Source: Triglochin maritima
Taxonomy: Eukaryota; Streptophyta; Magnoliopsida; Alismatales; Juncaginaceae
DNA: 64,000 bases
Direction of reading: 5' to 3'
Assembly: GCA_963682175.1 (NCBI GenBank)
Contig: OY821777.1
Location: forward strand, 4,791,501-4,855,500
Below the pieces are notes generated by a model that made no database searches, was not told the origin of the DNA, and was given only the letters and a program-made list of their open reading frames with translations. How positions within the stretch are numbered: the first letter of the stretch is position 1; each line of letters starts with the position of its first letter. Of this stretch, positions 40,901 to 53,361 are shown piece by piece. Both the position numbers and the translations under genes were made by a program.

Positions 40901-42340
40901 TAGTTTGGTTCATGGGTGAAACGTGGAGACTTGTGGACGCGATTGTTGTCTAAAGACAAAACACCAGAAAAATTGATTGGATATAGTGGTAAGCGTGCTT
41001 TGACCGTAAATAATGTGTAATTTAATTTTAACAACTCCATAATGCTTGCCTACAACAACAACCAATATAGCAGACGTGCTGCTTAAACGATTAAAGGAAT
41101 ATATGAACATGCTATTCATAATCGTCTAGTCAAGATGATTAGGCATGATGGATACGACAGTGAACTTTAATATTTGAAGGTTACCTTATAATTTACCTGA
41201 TGGAATGATATTCTGATACATGAAGAGTATACAACTGGAAAAGGACAGATACATCTTATCTTAAAACTATTGAATAGCGTGCACCGAACAAATTACAGAA
41301 AGCATGCAATTATTGGTGTAACCGCACAAAAGGTTCATAATCTCAACAATGGGGAAAAGACTTCCAACTTTGGATCTTCAAATCATTGGTGGTAGAAATT
41401 GTTGTGTACAGTCATTTGCCAGGTTTATCTTTCTTGTAGGATTCGATTTATCTATATGTTTTTGTGTATGCAGTGTTTGGCACCTGTGCAAGGATTCCTT
41501 CACTAATCTATGGGTACTTCAACAAGGACGCCCTATCTTGAAGTATAGAAGTCACATTTGCGTATTTACAAACCTAGTGATTTTCGATGTCATTTTTCCG
41601 GAAATTGTATAATGCCTAAGTGACAAGGGTTAAAATTTCCATGACCTTGTCAGAGAGCATTTATTTTGATTCACATGAATGTAAAATCATAAGAACGCAT
41701 AAGAATGTAAATAAAATCATACTGAAACAGAATATTGACATTTCACTCAACTTAAAAATGACTAAAGTTTTCAAAAATATTGTAATGACATTACGACATA
41801 ATTTAAATCCGCGAGTTGACACGCATACCAAGCTAAACTACTACGTCTAAATGCATGGATGTACCTTAGTCAAATTTTCTTTGCATCAAATCACATTATT
41901 AAGACACCCTTGTCCCAATCTCATAAGTAATAAGAAGTGGATTTGATACTCTAATTAGTTAACCCACAATCTACCTATGAACTCATGCTTTCAAAACAAA
42001 ACAATCTACCTAAAATCTTATTTGTCAAGAAAAAAGTGATATTATTAGTAATCTGAACTTGCAACCGTATCACATTTGAAATCTTCTGGATCTAAATCTT
42101 TTTACCTATACGCAAAAATAACACCAATCCTCCCAGTCATATAATGATGGTTGTCATTTAAAATATTTTTAAGATGAATCACTTGTTTAGACGATTGAAT
42201 AATTTGGCAGTTAGTGGTGGATGCGGAGAATTGTGGCTGTCAACCCCAAAAATTATAGACTGAATGATCTGTTTTTTTAGATAGTTTGCTCTAACAACTG
42301 TTACTGAAGTTCATTATAAAAGTTCCTGTCCTTATTCTAA
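34922..42340. other. Long gene-poor stretch
   Basis: No gene could be supported. Open frames at 37626-37952 (both strands), 36338-36622, 41349-41612 and elsewhere show no family motif and no splice partners. A short direct repeat, tttaaaatgtcacttt, occurs at about 35271 and 35300. Otherwise it is AT-rich with old repeat remnants. Confidence 0.4.
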
Positions 42341-42351
42341 GATGAATAGAA

Positions 42352-44369
42352 CTATTCTGATTGTATCATACTATTGACAATATCTTCTTCAAGACTATTG
42401 ATGATATGAAGAGCATCGTCAGAATCTAACATTTGCATGAGCACTTCGACAGCTTGAAATGGTCATTACTTGTTAGTTGCCAGTACTATATGTTATCTTT
42501 TGGTGATTGCTACTATTAAGAACAAAGACTACTAATAGTCCTTAAGAAGGCTTAATTTCTGTAGCGCCAGTGTCAACTGTCTAGTTCCTGCTTCAAATGT
42601 TTAGTTTTCCATGGTAGATTCACGATAACATCTTGACGGTGCACTTCTTTTAGATTAAGTATGTTTAAAAACCTACAACCTAATTTGCTACCTTGATTTT
42701 TTTATCATTATTTACTACCTTGACATTTAGATCTCTTATTTCAAATCAAAGGGCTGCCAAAGAAAATTGACATTGCATAATGTATGGCTCTTAAAATCTA
42801 TTAACATTTACCTTAATGGCCAACCAGAGCATTTAGTCACAGCTTCTGTAGTGCAAAGTTACTTGATCAGCGTCTCTTGTATAAACATCATGAATAGCTC
42901 GTTTGCTAATATCATTGGACAAACTGAAATCAGATGAACGGGGAATGTCAAAAGAACAATCTCAGAAAACCAAATTCATACTGCAACTGCACAGAAGAGA
43001 AAGAACTGCAAAATAATGTTTTCCTAAACAAATAGTTGAAAATTAATGTTTATTAGAAATATGATTTGCTAACGCAGGAAAAATATGTAAAAAAAGCAAA
43101 AGAAACGACAAATCATGAAAATGACAATGGAAGGAACTGAAGGGTCATAAATGGATTTTAAGGAGTCCAAGGATCCATAGAAATTGCGTACATAAATGGA
43201 TTTTAAGGAGTCCAAGGCTCCATTTCAACTTAAAATTTTACACACAAGGTATTGATCAAAGTTGAGGTCATGGAAATATAGATGAATCATTTGCTCTAAC
43301 AACAGATAAATCGGTCCATCTTCTTCCTTTGACCAATTATGGGTAAAATTTTTACATTTGATTTTCACAGAGAGAAAAAAAATATTTTAGTGGGTCTTAG
43401 ATTCATATTTTACCCTACACAATCCAGATGACAAGCTGCGTGATTTTGCCCATCCATCATGACTCTCAGTCCTCCTAAGGATTAGGTGGGATTTGCGGCT
43501 GAACTAGATTTTGAACTCAATGATAGAGCTAAATCAGACGCTAAGTTTGAACTTAAAAAAATCCAACGACAAGCTTAGAATCTTCTAAGTTCTAATTGTA
43601 CATCATCATACAAGGGGAAAGAATCCACACAAGAAAGGCTCAGACAAGAGTTGCTCATATATTATATAGATCTAATTTTTGAGGTCAATTGTGACTTGTG
43701 AGGGCCTACCGCCCAGTCATATAAAGGCCCACTTGAATACATAGAGAACCAAATAAATATGATCAGTACACCTCCACTGATTGATATCTGTAGATAAATC
43801 AAACTCTTGAAAACCAACAAAATTTTAATTGTAATGGTGTCAAATTGTCAAACAAAGAAACAACATAACAACATTTTTTTAATCCGGGATCATCTAATAT
43901 GTTATATGTATGTTCAATCATACTTAGTGTATGCTCACTTCTAATCCTCCACACCAATAAAGACTTGAGCATTTAAATTCCAAAGTGAAGATGAAGGTTC
44001 AATTGTTGTTAACTGTGAAATTTTATGTCTTCCAAATACACGATTGGTGGATTTGTCGTTCGATGGTAATTATCAACAGAACTAAACGCTTTTCACTTTT
44101 GAAGTATTAATCCCCAACCCCCTAAATCATTAACCTAAGCATAAATTCTGACTTTAGGTGATAAATTTTGGATCCAAAACAATATCTCACATTTACAATG
44201 ATTCTAGTACTAATCACGAGATTACGAACATGCAATTTGTGTTTTTCATTTTCAAACATGAATCACTTTGGAAAGATGAGTTCTCTCCAGAACCTTCTCC
44301 GGAATCGGTTCGGTTCGACGCGAAAAGGGATGGAACCGAAACTACTCCAACAAACAGAATCCAATCCAT
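42352..44369 (-). CDS. Possible small secreted or membrane protein gene, incomplete model
   Basis: Three minus-strand stretches look like exons. The first, 44369-44226, starts ATG and encodes MDWILFVGVVSVPSLFASNR, a signal-peptide-like start, then a Gly/Ser/Glu-rich segment, ending at a gtaatc donor. The second, 42923-42863, runs from ttcag to gtaact and encodes LSNDISKRAIHDVYTRDADQ. The third, about 42452-42352, encodes VEVLMQMLDSDDALHIINSL then EEDIVNSMIQSE and a stop. Phases of the second and third do not join directly, so an exon is missing or the gene is decayed. An aaaccctagaacgg leader motif lies upstream at about 44480. No family recognised. Confidence 0.3.
43147..43225. repeat. Tandem duplication of ~31 bp, two copies
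   Basis: The string ataaatggattttaaggagt followed by ccaagg(a/c)tccat occurs twice, about 46 bp apart. Confidence 0.8.
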
Positions 44370-44519
44370 TGCAGCGAATCGTTACATCGGACTAAGCTGT
44401 AGGGCTCACCTGAACACCAACTCGGTCGGAAATCTAGGTTTCCGTACGTCGCCGGAGGAAGAAACCCTTTCCTTCCGTTCTAGGGTTTCATACGTCTCAC
44501 ATCAGAGCGGGAAAGAAAA

Positions 44520-45800
44520 TTCTTTTCGTTTTCGTTTCGATGCGACGAAATGGACTTCTTTTAGGGCCGGATTGATTGTAATCGGGTATGGTAATTGGGT
44601 ACCATGTGTAGGATCCGACTACTTACGTATTTTACGGCCCAGTCCAAATATCGATGTTCTCACTATTTCTGAATGTGTTTGGACTTCAGTTTCTTTAAAT
44701 CTCGAAATCATTTTTTCCGTAAGAGATTACCCCAAGAAATATCATTTTACCTGAAAATCGACTCAAATCGAACCCAGGATTAGTTCGGGTTGAGTTCTAT
44801 TATCTCGTGGGTCGGTTGCTTAGGACTAACTTGGAAATTTTTTAATCCATGAATTTCTTGCTGAGTTTGGATCTTGATTCTTGCGATCCCATCAAAGACT
44901 TACTTGAATTGATAAAATATGTAACATATTGAGTATCCATGTTATACTAATATATTTATGATAACTTTGTTGGAGGTTGCAAGCTTGAACTTTACGTGGA
45001 CCAATTAAACTACAGATGATAGTGATTGTGTATCTTAAGCAGTTCAAGTGTTACCAATGCATCACTAAGTTTGATAGCTCAACTGGTTCTAACGAGTAGC
45101 AGACTAGCTTTAGTTACAACTTACAAATAACTCAATCATGTCAACAAAAATCATCCTACTTTCAATGCATCACCCATCTACAAAAATGACATCGCAAAGT
45201 TTTTCGTATGAGGTTCTGTAACGTCACTTTATTATCATCTGGAGCAATCACGGCGCACCAATCGATCCCACCAACACCACTTTATTATCGCCAGATGAAA
45301 ATTTATGACCAAATGAGTACAACTACGAGCAGGCCCAGAGACACCAGGAGGCAGAGAAGGAGCACAAACTAGTCTCTGGAATCAGCCTCATCACATGGCA
45401 GAATGATGGATCACATGGTCTCACTCGCAGAATCACCGATAAAAAACAAAACAACAGACACAGCTCCAGGAATCAAGCATGTCCCACGACCACACATCAC
45501 CAACAATAATTACCCAATCCTAACGTTAAACAAATAAACAATAATTACCCCAACGGACATTTCCCTGGTGGGCCCCCCACCACTCCCCGATATTTTTACC
45601 TTACTTTAACCCATATTTACCACGTCACCATCAGTTTCAGATTATGACTGTTACGGATTGGGTCAGTGGTTTGACCAACATGACACGGTTGTCGGATTTG
45701 GTGGTGGAAGTGGTTTTTAAGGGTCGAGAAACGCGGGGGGGCCACTACTCCCACAACCTCCCTCTCTCTTATTTTTACTCTGTACAGGGTTTGTTTGTTT
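44520..45800. other. Intergenic region upstream of the glucanase
   Basis: No gene. A plus-strand open frame crossing 44158-44754 is the antisense of the putative leader region and is not believed. The last 300 bases should hold the glucanase promoter. Confidence 0.4.
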
Positions 45801-45811
45801 GGTTTCTGCGC

Positions 45812-45820
45812 TTTATATTT
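45812..45820 (+). promoter_or_regulatory. Candidate TATA box of the GH17 glucanase
   Basis: tttatattta lies about 85 bp before the start codon at 45900, giving a plausible leader of about 55 nt. An aagcaaagcaaagcaaagca repeat lies in that leader. Confidence 0.4.
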
Positions 45821-45899
45821 ATCTACCTCTGTGTCCGTTTTTGGCAGCAAAGCGAGACAAAGCAAAGCAAAGCAGATATTTTCGTTTCTCTCCTGCATT

Positions 45900-48800
45900 A
45901 TGGCTCTCTGCTTCGCCTTCCTCTTCCTTCTGCTCTCCTCCACCTCCTTCCATGCTGCAGGTAAGGATTTAGGCCACTAGGTGTTGAGAAGGTTTGTGTT
46001 CGGGGTTTTGGGTAACTTTTTTTTGGTCCAAGATTTGATCTTTTTGGTTTTGGTTTTTGTTTTTTGTGTCTGTGTTGAAATGGGTAAGGTTTTTTTTTGG
46101 GGTTTATGGTCTGTTTTTCCCTGCAGGAGTACATGTGGGAAGTTATATTTTGGTAGACATTTTGGAAGTTGAGGAAAAGAACATAAATTTGTTTAACCGT
46201 TTAGCATTGTGCATTTTGTTTTGGTAGATATTTGTAAACAGAGAAGGGAAAAAAACTTGATTTTGCCTCTTTTTTCTGCTGTAATGTGTGAATGTTTCTC
46301 AACTTTCATGTGTGAAGATTGTTTTGGTGGGGCAATTTAAAAGTAAAAAATATATATCTGTTATTTGGTGTGAATCTGACATTATTGTTCTTGCATCTTG
46401 CTCTTTTTCCCATTATTGTGTGATGCATGTGAAGACATTAGTCAAACCAAGATTCGGCCTTTTTGCATCTACTCCATGAATTTCCACCTGTACTCAAAAG
46501 GGTCATTCTCATCTTACATGTTTATATTCTTCTTTTTCTTGTTAATGTATATATTCATCAATGCCGTGAAAAAACAAAAGAAACTTGATAATGTAGTCAT
46601 AATAACAACAATAATGTCTATCTTTTTGTTAGAAGATCATCACATGTCCAGAGAAATCATGTACCTGTCACTATATGTCTCTGGTATTTTGTTCTTTGTT
46701 TGTTCAAATTAAAACCATTTTGATTTCTCGTTACATCTCTTTCCTTCCATCTCGGGTAGCATTTTGTTTTTCGGTTTCCATGTGAATCATTGTTGTAAAA
46801 AAATTGACTGTTGCTGCAAAAACAACATAACAACAAACTTTATTCTCTAGCACTGATTTGTCAGAGTTTATTTTTGATTTTGCTCCTTTTTTCTTCTAAA
46901 AATATATCTAACCTAAATCAAACTGAAACCACCAAGACTTGATTTTTACTCCCCAGCACTCTTTTTTCCATCTCTAAAAGATTCTTGTGGGGAATCTTTC
47001 CCAACAAATCATGAAATCTAACACGTACAAATCCACCAACATTATGTTCTTTGCTTATGTTTTACCACAGTTTTCTATTTCATTCAGTGTTTCTGTTAAA
47101 ACAGACCAAGCACCAAGATTATAATAAGAATTATTAATTATAATAACAATCATTATACTTACCATCTCAAACGTCTTGCTCACTAATGTTGTTGGATGTT
47201 CTGATGAAAAATCAGATGCAGGCGTGGTTGGTGTGAATTGGGGCAGGGTGGCCAACAACCTCCCCTCTGCTACCAAAGTTTCCCAACTCCTCCGGGCCCA
47301 TTCCATCACCAACGTCAAGCTCTTCGATACCGACCCTGCTGTACTCCGCGCACTTGCTGATACCGACATTGGTGTGGTTGTCACAATCCCCAATGAGATC
47401 CTCTCTTACGTTGCGTATCGCCCCTCCTTCGCACGTTATTGGGTTGTCAAGAATGTTGCTACATACTACCCCAAGACCAAAATCCACACCATTGCTGTTG
47501 GTAATGAGGTCTTTGTTGACCCCCATAACTTAACAAAGATACTAGTTCCTGCAATGCAAAATGTATATGTAAGTTATCAGTTTCCTACTTCACCCAATTT
47601 TATGTCTTCCTTAAAAAAAGTCATTCGTGTTTGTTTTGAGTAGTTATGACGAATTTGCATAATACAAACACAAAATGTGACTCTACGACTCGACTTTGCT
47701 TGTTATGATACAATACTTTGCATTGCAGGATTCCCTTGTTAGCTTAAAACTTGACAAGAGCATTAAAGTCTCATCTCCGATCGCTCTCTCTGCGCTTGCA
47801 AACTCTTACCCCTCTTCCGTCGGGGTGTTTCGCGACGATTTGTCTGAAAAGGTGATGAAACCAATGCTCCAACTCCTCAAGAAAAGTGGTTCTTACTTAA
47901 TGGTGAATGTCTACCCTTTCTTTGCCTACGAGGCAAATTCCGATGTGATCTCGTTGGACTACGCTTTGTTCCGTCCCAACCCTGGCAGTGTTGACCCCAA
48001 CACCAACTTCCGCTACTTCAACCTTTTGGATGCCCAAATTGATGCAGTTTATGCAGCAATGAAGGCAGTGGGATACGAAGACATGAAAATCGTGGTGTCA
48101 GAGACGGGGTGGCCCTCGAAAGGGGACAATAATGAGATTGGTGCTGGACCAGAAAACGCGGCAGCATACAATGGGAATTTGGTGAGAAGAGTGTTATCTG
48201 GGAATGCTGGAACTCCAATGAAACCAGACACAGATATAGATGTTTATTTGTTCGCGTTGTTCAATGAAAACGAGAAGACAGGTCCGACATCGGAGAGGAA
48301 CTACGGGCTTTTCTATCCAACAGAGGAAAAGGTGTATGACATTGAGTTCCAAATCGGTGGCAACCGGAGTTATCACGGCACTGATGAAGGGCAGCAGCGC
48401 AGACAGGTATAAAGATATTTCTAATAATGCTCCTGGTCGTTTTTCTAGAAACTTGGCATCTATGTTAATATTGATTCTGATCTTTTCATGAAAAGTTAAC
48501 ATTTTGCATACTGTTAGATGGTAAAACTTTGTCTAATTTTAATTTGACGAACTTTTAGATGACTATAGATTTTCCTATGATTTCTTAAAAAATTAATGCT
48601 CGTCTCGTCCACTTGTGAAGCTATCTCTAGCTAATTGTTGTAAACTTTTCGTTTCAATTTTTGCTGCGCTTTACGTTCTTTTGGGAATCTTCTCGAGTAC
48701 AATTTGTATTTCGAGAAACCGGATATTCACTATACAATGACGACTACGATGAAGATGATGATACATGTGCATTGGTAACCAGGAGGAGACATCAAGGAAA

Positions 48801-49531
48801 TCACTAGCTCCGGTGGTCAACAACGGAGATTCTAACAAGAAACCACCATCTTCGTCGTCTACAACATCCGGTGCTACATGGTGTGTGGCCAAGGAATCAG
48901 CAGGAAGAGAGAGGCTTCAGGCAGCATTGGACTACGCTTGCGGTGAGGGTGGAGCGGAATGCGATAAGATCCAGCCAGGCAAAGAATGTTTCAATCCCGA
49001 CACCTTGGAGGCTCACGCTTCCTACGCTTTCAACAGCTACTACCAGAAGATGTCGCGCGTGGCCGGCACGTGCGACTTCCAGGGTGCAGCCTACATTGTC
49101 ACACAACCTCCCAGTAAGTATTCTCAATGCCTACCCATGTAAGAACCATTTGGTTAGTGGCATGCGGATCAACAATTCACCTAATCATTAAAATTAACCT
49201 TACCACTTATACGAAAAAGTATTCACGTAGCTCGTGTATGTAATATACTTCCATCGTCTTAACCATTGTTTTTTAGAACCCCACAATGTTGAACTTGGGA
49301 TTCTTCTGATGTTATGTTGGTAGGGTTTTTTTAGTCTCTTCCTATTGCCACTTTGGTTAAGGTAGTAACGAAAACATTTGTGTTTGTTGTGCACATGCTG
49401 TCTGTCATACACCATTGTTCCCTAATAATGCAAGAGAATATTGCAGTGAATCTGACAGATGTGTTTTTCGCCCGTTGTTTTCTTTTCCTTTTGCAGGTTA
49501 TGGCAAGTGTGAGTTCCCCACTGGATACTAA
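45900..49531 (+). CDS. Glucan endo-1,3-beta-glucosidase, GH17 with C-terminal X8/CBM43
   Basis: Five exons join in phase: 45900-45960, 47222-47568, 47729-48406, 48783-49113 and 49497-49531, giving 483 residues. Exon 1 encodes a signal peptide ([20 protein letters not shown]). The GH17 barrel begins [17 protein letters not shown]. The acid/base Glu lies in IAVGNEVF and the nucleophile Glu in [11 protein letters not shown]; both are present. [10 protein letters not shown] is seen as [19 protein letters not shown] Ser/Thr-rich linker leads to the X8 domain: [20 protein letters not shown], six or more cysteines, and a last exon [10 protein letters not shown]. Enzymes of this class act in the apothecium-free plant cell wall on callose, in growth, plasmodesmata or defence. 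There is no GPI-anchor tail. The first intron is long (1.26 kb). No lesions. Confidence 0.95.
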
Positions 49532-49573
49532 TCCCACCCATCATCACTTTTAATCTGTATGTTACCATATATC

Positions 49574-49600
49574 TATTATTATTATTATTATTATTATTAT
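49574..49600. repeat. (ATT)n microsatellite downstream of the glucanase
   Basis: About nine ATT units lie in the presumed 3' UTR. A TTG/TCG trinucleotide run follows at about 49710-49738. Confidence 0.9.
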
Positions 49601-50180
49601 AGTATAGCTTGGTTAGTTGCTAACTGGAGGAATTCTACCTTTGTTTATTTACTGTATGTAAACTAAGGGGGAGGTGTGAATGGTGGTGGCTCTTCTTTCT
49701 TCTTTTCTCTGTTGTTGTTGTTGTTGTCGTCGTCGTCTATTTTGAGATAAGTCATCATTCTTCATCCTACTTCTGCTAGGCTTTATTGTAGACCTTTGTA
49801 TAAGTCAAAAGTAGTGTTCACTTTATTGAAGTTGGCATTATTCGTTTTGTCTTTGTGGTGCATGTGGATCTTCTGGCTTTGTTGTTCATGCGTTTATGGG
49901 ATTGTTATCAATGTAGTGATTGTACCTTCTCAATTGGTTTTTTGCTCGTAGTTGGTACATGGCATGGTTTGTTAATGAAATTCTAATTATATCCTCAAAA
50001 TGAAACAAAACGTTGCAAGTTTGATTGTACGATCCTACGAGTATCTTGATCAACTAAAGGTTTTTAGTTTCAAACTAGTTGAGCTAAAAAATGAGATTTA
50101 TCGAAAATCAACGTTTAGGTCCGTCAACTATCTCCGTTCCATCATTTTTAAGTTTTTTTAACCTTCACGTATTAATCTTA

Positions 50181-51350
50181 GGGTCCGTTTGGCAATGGTT
50201 TTTTAGAATGGATTCTTTAGGATATTAGAATTTTTCAAATGAAGATTTTGGGTGGAAATCTGATTTTTTTTTCGATCTTCAAAAAATAAATGTTTGAGAA
50301 AACAGATATTCATTTTTTTGTCTGGCTATATAGAGTTTAATTTTTCAAAATTCATTAAAATACCCTTTAACTTAAGGATATTTTGAGAAAAATCATTTTT
50401 GTCTCAAAATCTCCAAAAAGCAATTTTGAGAAAAGTGGTTTTCAATTTTTTGTTTGGCTATTTAGATTTTGTTTTTTCAAAGATTGCTAAAAATATCATT
50501 TCAACCTAAATATGATGTTTTATTAAATATAACAATTATGATATAATAATTTTTGGCAAGTAATATGGTAAAGCATTTTTTCTTATGATTCTCTCATTTT
50601 TTATTCCCAACACACAAAATCACCAACTTCAACATTTAATCACAACCCCAACGTTAACAAAATTTGAAGACAAATGAGTAATTTTACCAACAATATTCTT
50701 TCTCATCATGACAACACAGAGAAAATCGAATTTGGTTGTAAAACCAACTTTGATGACATTATTATTAGAATCGCCTCCAGCAAAAAAATGATCAACTAGT
50801 ATCACATTAAAAACACATTACAAAATCTATATTGCTGAATGAGGCAATTATAGCAAGTTGCTAAACATTACGAAGAATGTGGAAAGGACTTGATTTGTAT
50901 GAATTATATCAAAAAAAATTATATAATATTAATATTTAGATTAAGAGTATTTTGTAATATCGTAAATTATCAATATTTGAAATAATATTCTTTTGTGAGA
51001 ATAGTGTTGACAAAAATAAAAATTCAATGAGTAACAATAAGAAAACAACAAAAATCAGCCTCAATTTAGCTTTTTGGGTGAGAGAGGAATGTACATCCTT
51101 TAAAAATCAATTTTTTAAAAAAATATTTCTCCAGCCATTTTATAAATAGGCAATTGATTTTCAAATTTTTCATGGCTTTTTCAAAAATCAACCCCAAAAA
51201 TTGTTGCCAAACGGATCCAGTTCATTTTTCAAAAATCAAAAAATCAGATTATTCAAAAATCTCTCAATTCATTTTTTTCGTCTGACAATTACTTTTTTAA
51301 ATCTTGGTATATTTTCAAAAATCAACCCCAGAAGTTGTTACCAAAGAGAC
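50181..51350. mobile_element. MITE-like element with GGGTCCGTTTGGCAA-type ends
   Basis: The left end is gggtccgtttggcaatgg at 50181. Two inverted right ends follow, ttgttgccaaacggatcc at about 51202-51219 and a diverged copy gttgttaccaaagagac at about 51335. The interior is AT-rich with repeated aaaaatcaaccccaaaaa / cttcaaaaaat blocks. Two right ends imply nesting or a partial duplication. A TCTTA motif flanks the outer pair (before 50181 and at about 51352) as a possible target duplication. Confidence 0.45.
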
Positions 51351-51803
51351 TCTTACTAGGCGTATTTCCAACTGTAACTCAAAATGGCACAATCGTTACG
51401 CTCGGTTGGACTTGAAAAATATCCAAATCCTACGGATCACGTGTCTGAGGCTGGGGCTCAAGTTCGGGATAAAATTGGATTGGGCTTGCTTGGGTTGAAT
51501 TTAAATTAGGCCTGTGGATTCGAGAAAAAAGCTTTGTGTATTATTCGAGAAAAAAGCTCAAATCATAGAAACATGTGAACAAACTCTTGAAGTGAATGAA
51601 TGAACCTGGAATTTGCTTTATTTTAACTTGGGATTTAGATTTTAATTTGGAATTTGAAAGTCTCTCATTGAAAATCATAAATTCGGTGTTTTAACATCTG
51701 GAAGAAAAAATTGTCAAAATAAAATCTCAATTTGAAAGGTGAAATTTAATAATAAAAAAACTACTTGAGATAGCTGCAACAAAATCTAAATAGTCTAATA
51801 AAA

Positions 51804-52046
51804 ACGACTTGGTCATAAGCTTTCTTTCTCTACTAAATTAGTTTTTTTACTTTTCCACGTCAACCTTCTTTCTCATCAACCAACTTTCTTCTATTTTCCT
51901 ACATTATTCATATATTAACCACAAACTCATATTAAAAAAATTAAAAAAAATTCAAACAAAAATAAAAAAATTCAAAACGAAAAAAACGAAAAAAATAAAA
52001 TAAAATCACCCCGTTAAGGAAGAGAACGACCGGGGGACCAGGTCGT
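51804..52046. mobile_element. MITE-like element, copy 2
   Basis: The ends acgacttggtc (51804-51813) and gaccaggtcgt (52036-52046) are inverted. The internal order (tttccacgtcaac, tcatcaaccaacttt, attaaccacaa, A-rich tract) matches the copy at 27559-27929. Confidence 0.5.
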
Positions 52047-52429
52047 GGGGGCAGGACCCGTTACCGATGCTCTGATTCCAGTGTGATGTAATGTACGGAA
52101 GGCATGATTACATGCGCATATGTGTGTGTGTTTTTGGTTGATTTGGACAACGGTGAAGTGGAATTTCACTTCTATAACTACATGCGATTTGACAACATAT
52201 TTCAATTCATGTGAAGTAAAATATAAAAGTTAGGGAAACTATATAATTTCATTCCTACAACTTTATTTTATTTTAGAGTAGAAGGCGAATAAGTCATTCT
52301 TGGTGTATATTTTCAAGTTCAAAGTCATTATATAATCCGAGTTTCAATTTTTTTAAAGTTTTACATGCTACAAATTGCACAGAAATCGATTTAATTTGGT
52401 TTCACTTCTTCAAAAAAATTTAGGTATCA

Positions 52430-53260
52430 ATCACACACGATATTAGGTATGTCAATCTTGTCATGTGTTATCGTGTGTGGGTATGGTATGATATTTGCAG
52501 GTTCCGAATATACACGAACACGACATGATAAGAGTTTGTGTACAAGAACAATGACACGATAACTATCGTGTATACACGACATGAAAACCAAGCAAGAATA
52601 TTTAATTTTTTAATATTATCATAGGGTCAAGCTCTAGTGAGCTCAGGACTCATCAAATTTATTTTAAGCCCCCTAATATCTTACCATTAGATATTATTTA
52701 CAGTTAATCTCACCATTCATTAGTATAACCGTTTTTTCCTTAATCTACATTACAATTTGAAATGAGTAGTGAATATTGTGGGAGTTTAATTTAGAAAAAT
52801 TAAGCCCTGGACTCACTAGAGAATTCCTGTATTATCATAATTTAAAAAAATCATTAGAACATATTATCAAAGTTAAAAAGCAACTCCAAAATAGATAGGT
52901 TGAGGTGTGAATGGTAATGTTAGTTTTATAAACTTGAGTAAACGGTGAGAATCAAAATCAGGTTACGTGAGACTAAATTTTCACAGTATACACTGGAAAA
53001 TGATCTATTAATATATTTGAACATCCGAAATAGGCAAAAATATAAGTTTGACTTTGTGGTCATGCGTTAGTTTTCAAGTCTCTGACTTGTTTTGGACGCA
53101 AGTTTGATTCTCCCGAAGCCTTCTATTTTTCTAGTATAATTAAATTTCATATCTCTATTGTGTTATTAATATGTTATCGTGTATCCAAGTACACCACACC
53201 TGGTTATCGTGTACGAAGAATTATACACGAATCCGGTACGATATGTAACACGAACCGTAC
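52430..53260. repeat. Older dispersed repeat rich in ATCGTGT/ACACGAT, split by a MITE
   Basis: Both ends carry repeated gttatcgtgt, tacacga and acacgataac strings. The 206-bp MITE sits in its middle. The region separates the glucanase and AUG3 genes and contains no gene. Confidence 0.5.
52624..52829. mobile_element. 206-bp MITE with perfect 10-bp target duplication
   Basis: The terminal inverted repeats share ctctagtgag followed by cagg: the left begins gggtcaagctctagtgagct and the right ends ctggactcactagagaattc then ctg. The element is flanked by TATTATCATA at 52614-52623 and 52830-52839, identical over 10 bp. A 9-10 bp duplication points to a Mutator-type MITE. It is inserted into an older repeat rich in acacgata / tatcgtgt motifs (about 52430-53260). 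Confidence 0.85.
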
Positions 53261-53361
53261 AAATCGTTAATTAATGATTACATTTGAATCTTCACACACA
53301 AACCTCCAGACAACATCTCCACTTCGCTTTCCCAAAACGCCACCAGCGGAGACAGAGATAG

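Noticed and set aside
44158..44754. 198-codon plus-strand open frame
   Set aside because: It has no recognisable domain, and the opposite strand carries a plant leader motif and a better gene start. Probably a chance frame.
47055..47526. Minus-strand frames over the glucanase exon 2
   Set aside because: They are antisense shadows of a well-conserved GH17 exon.
53055..53125. tRNA-like B-box sequence
   Set aside because: aagtttgattctcc resembles a B box, but there is no A box or cloverleaf.
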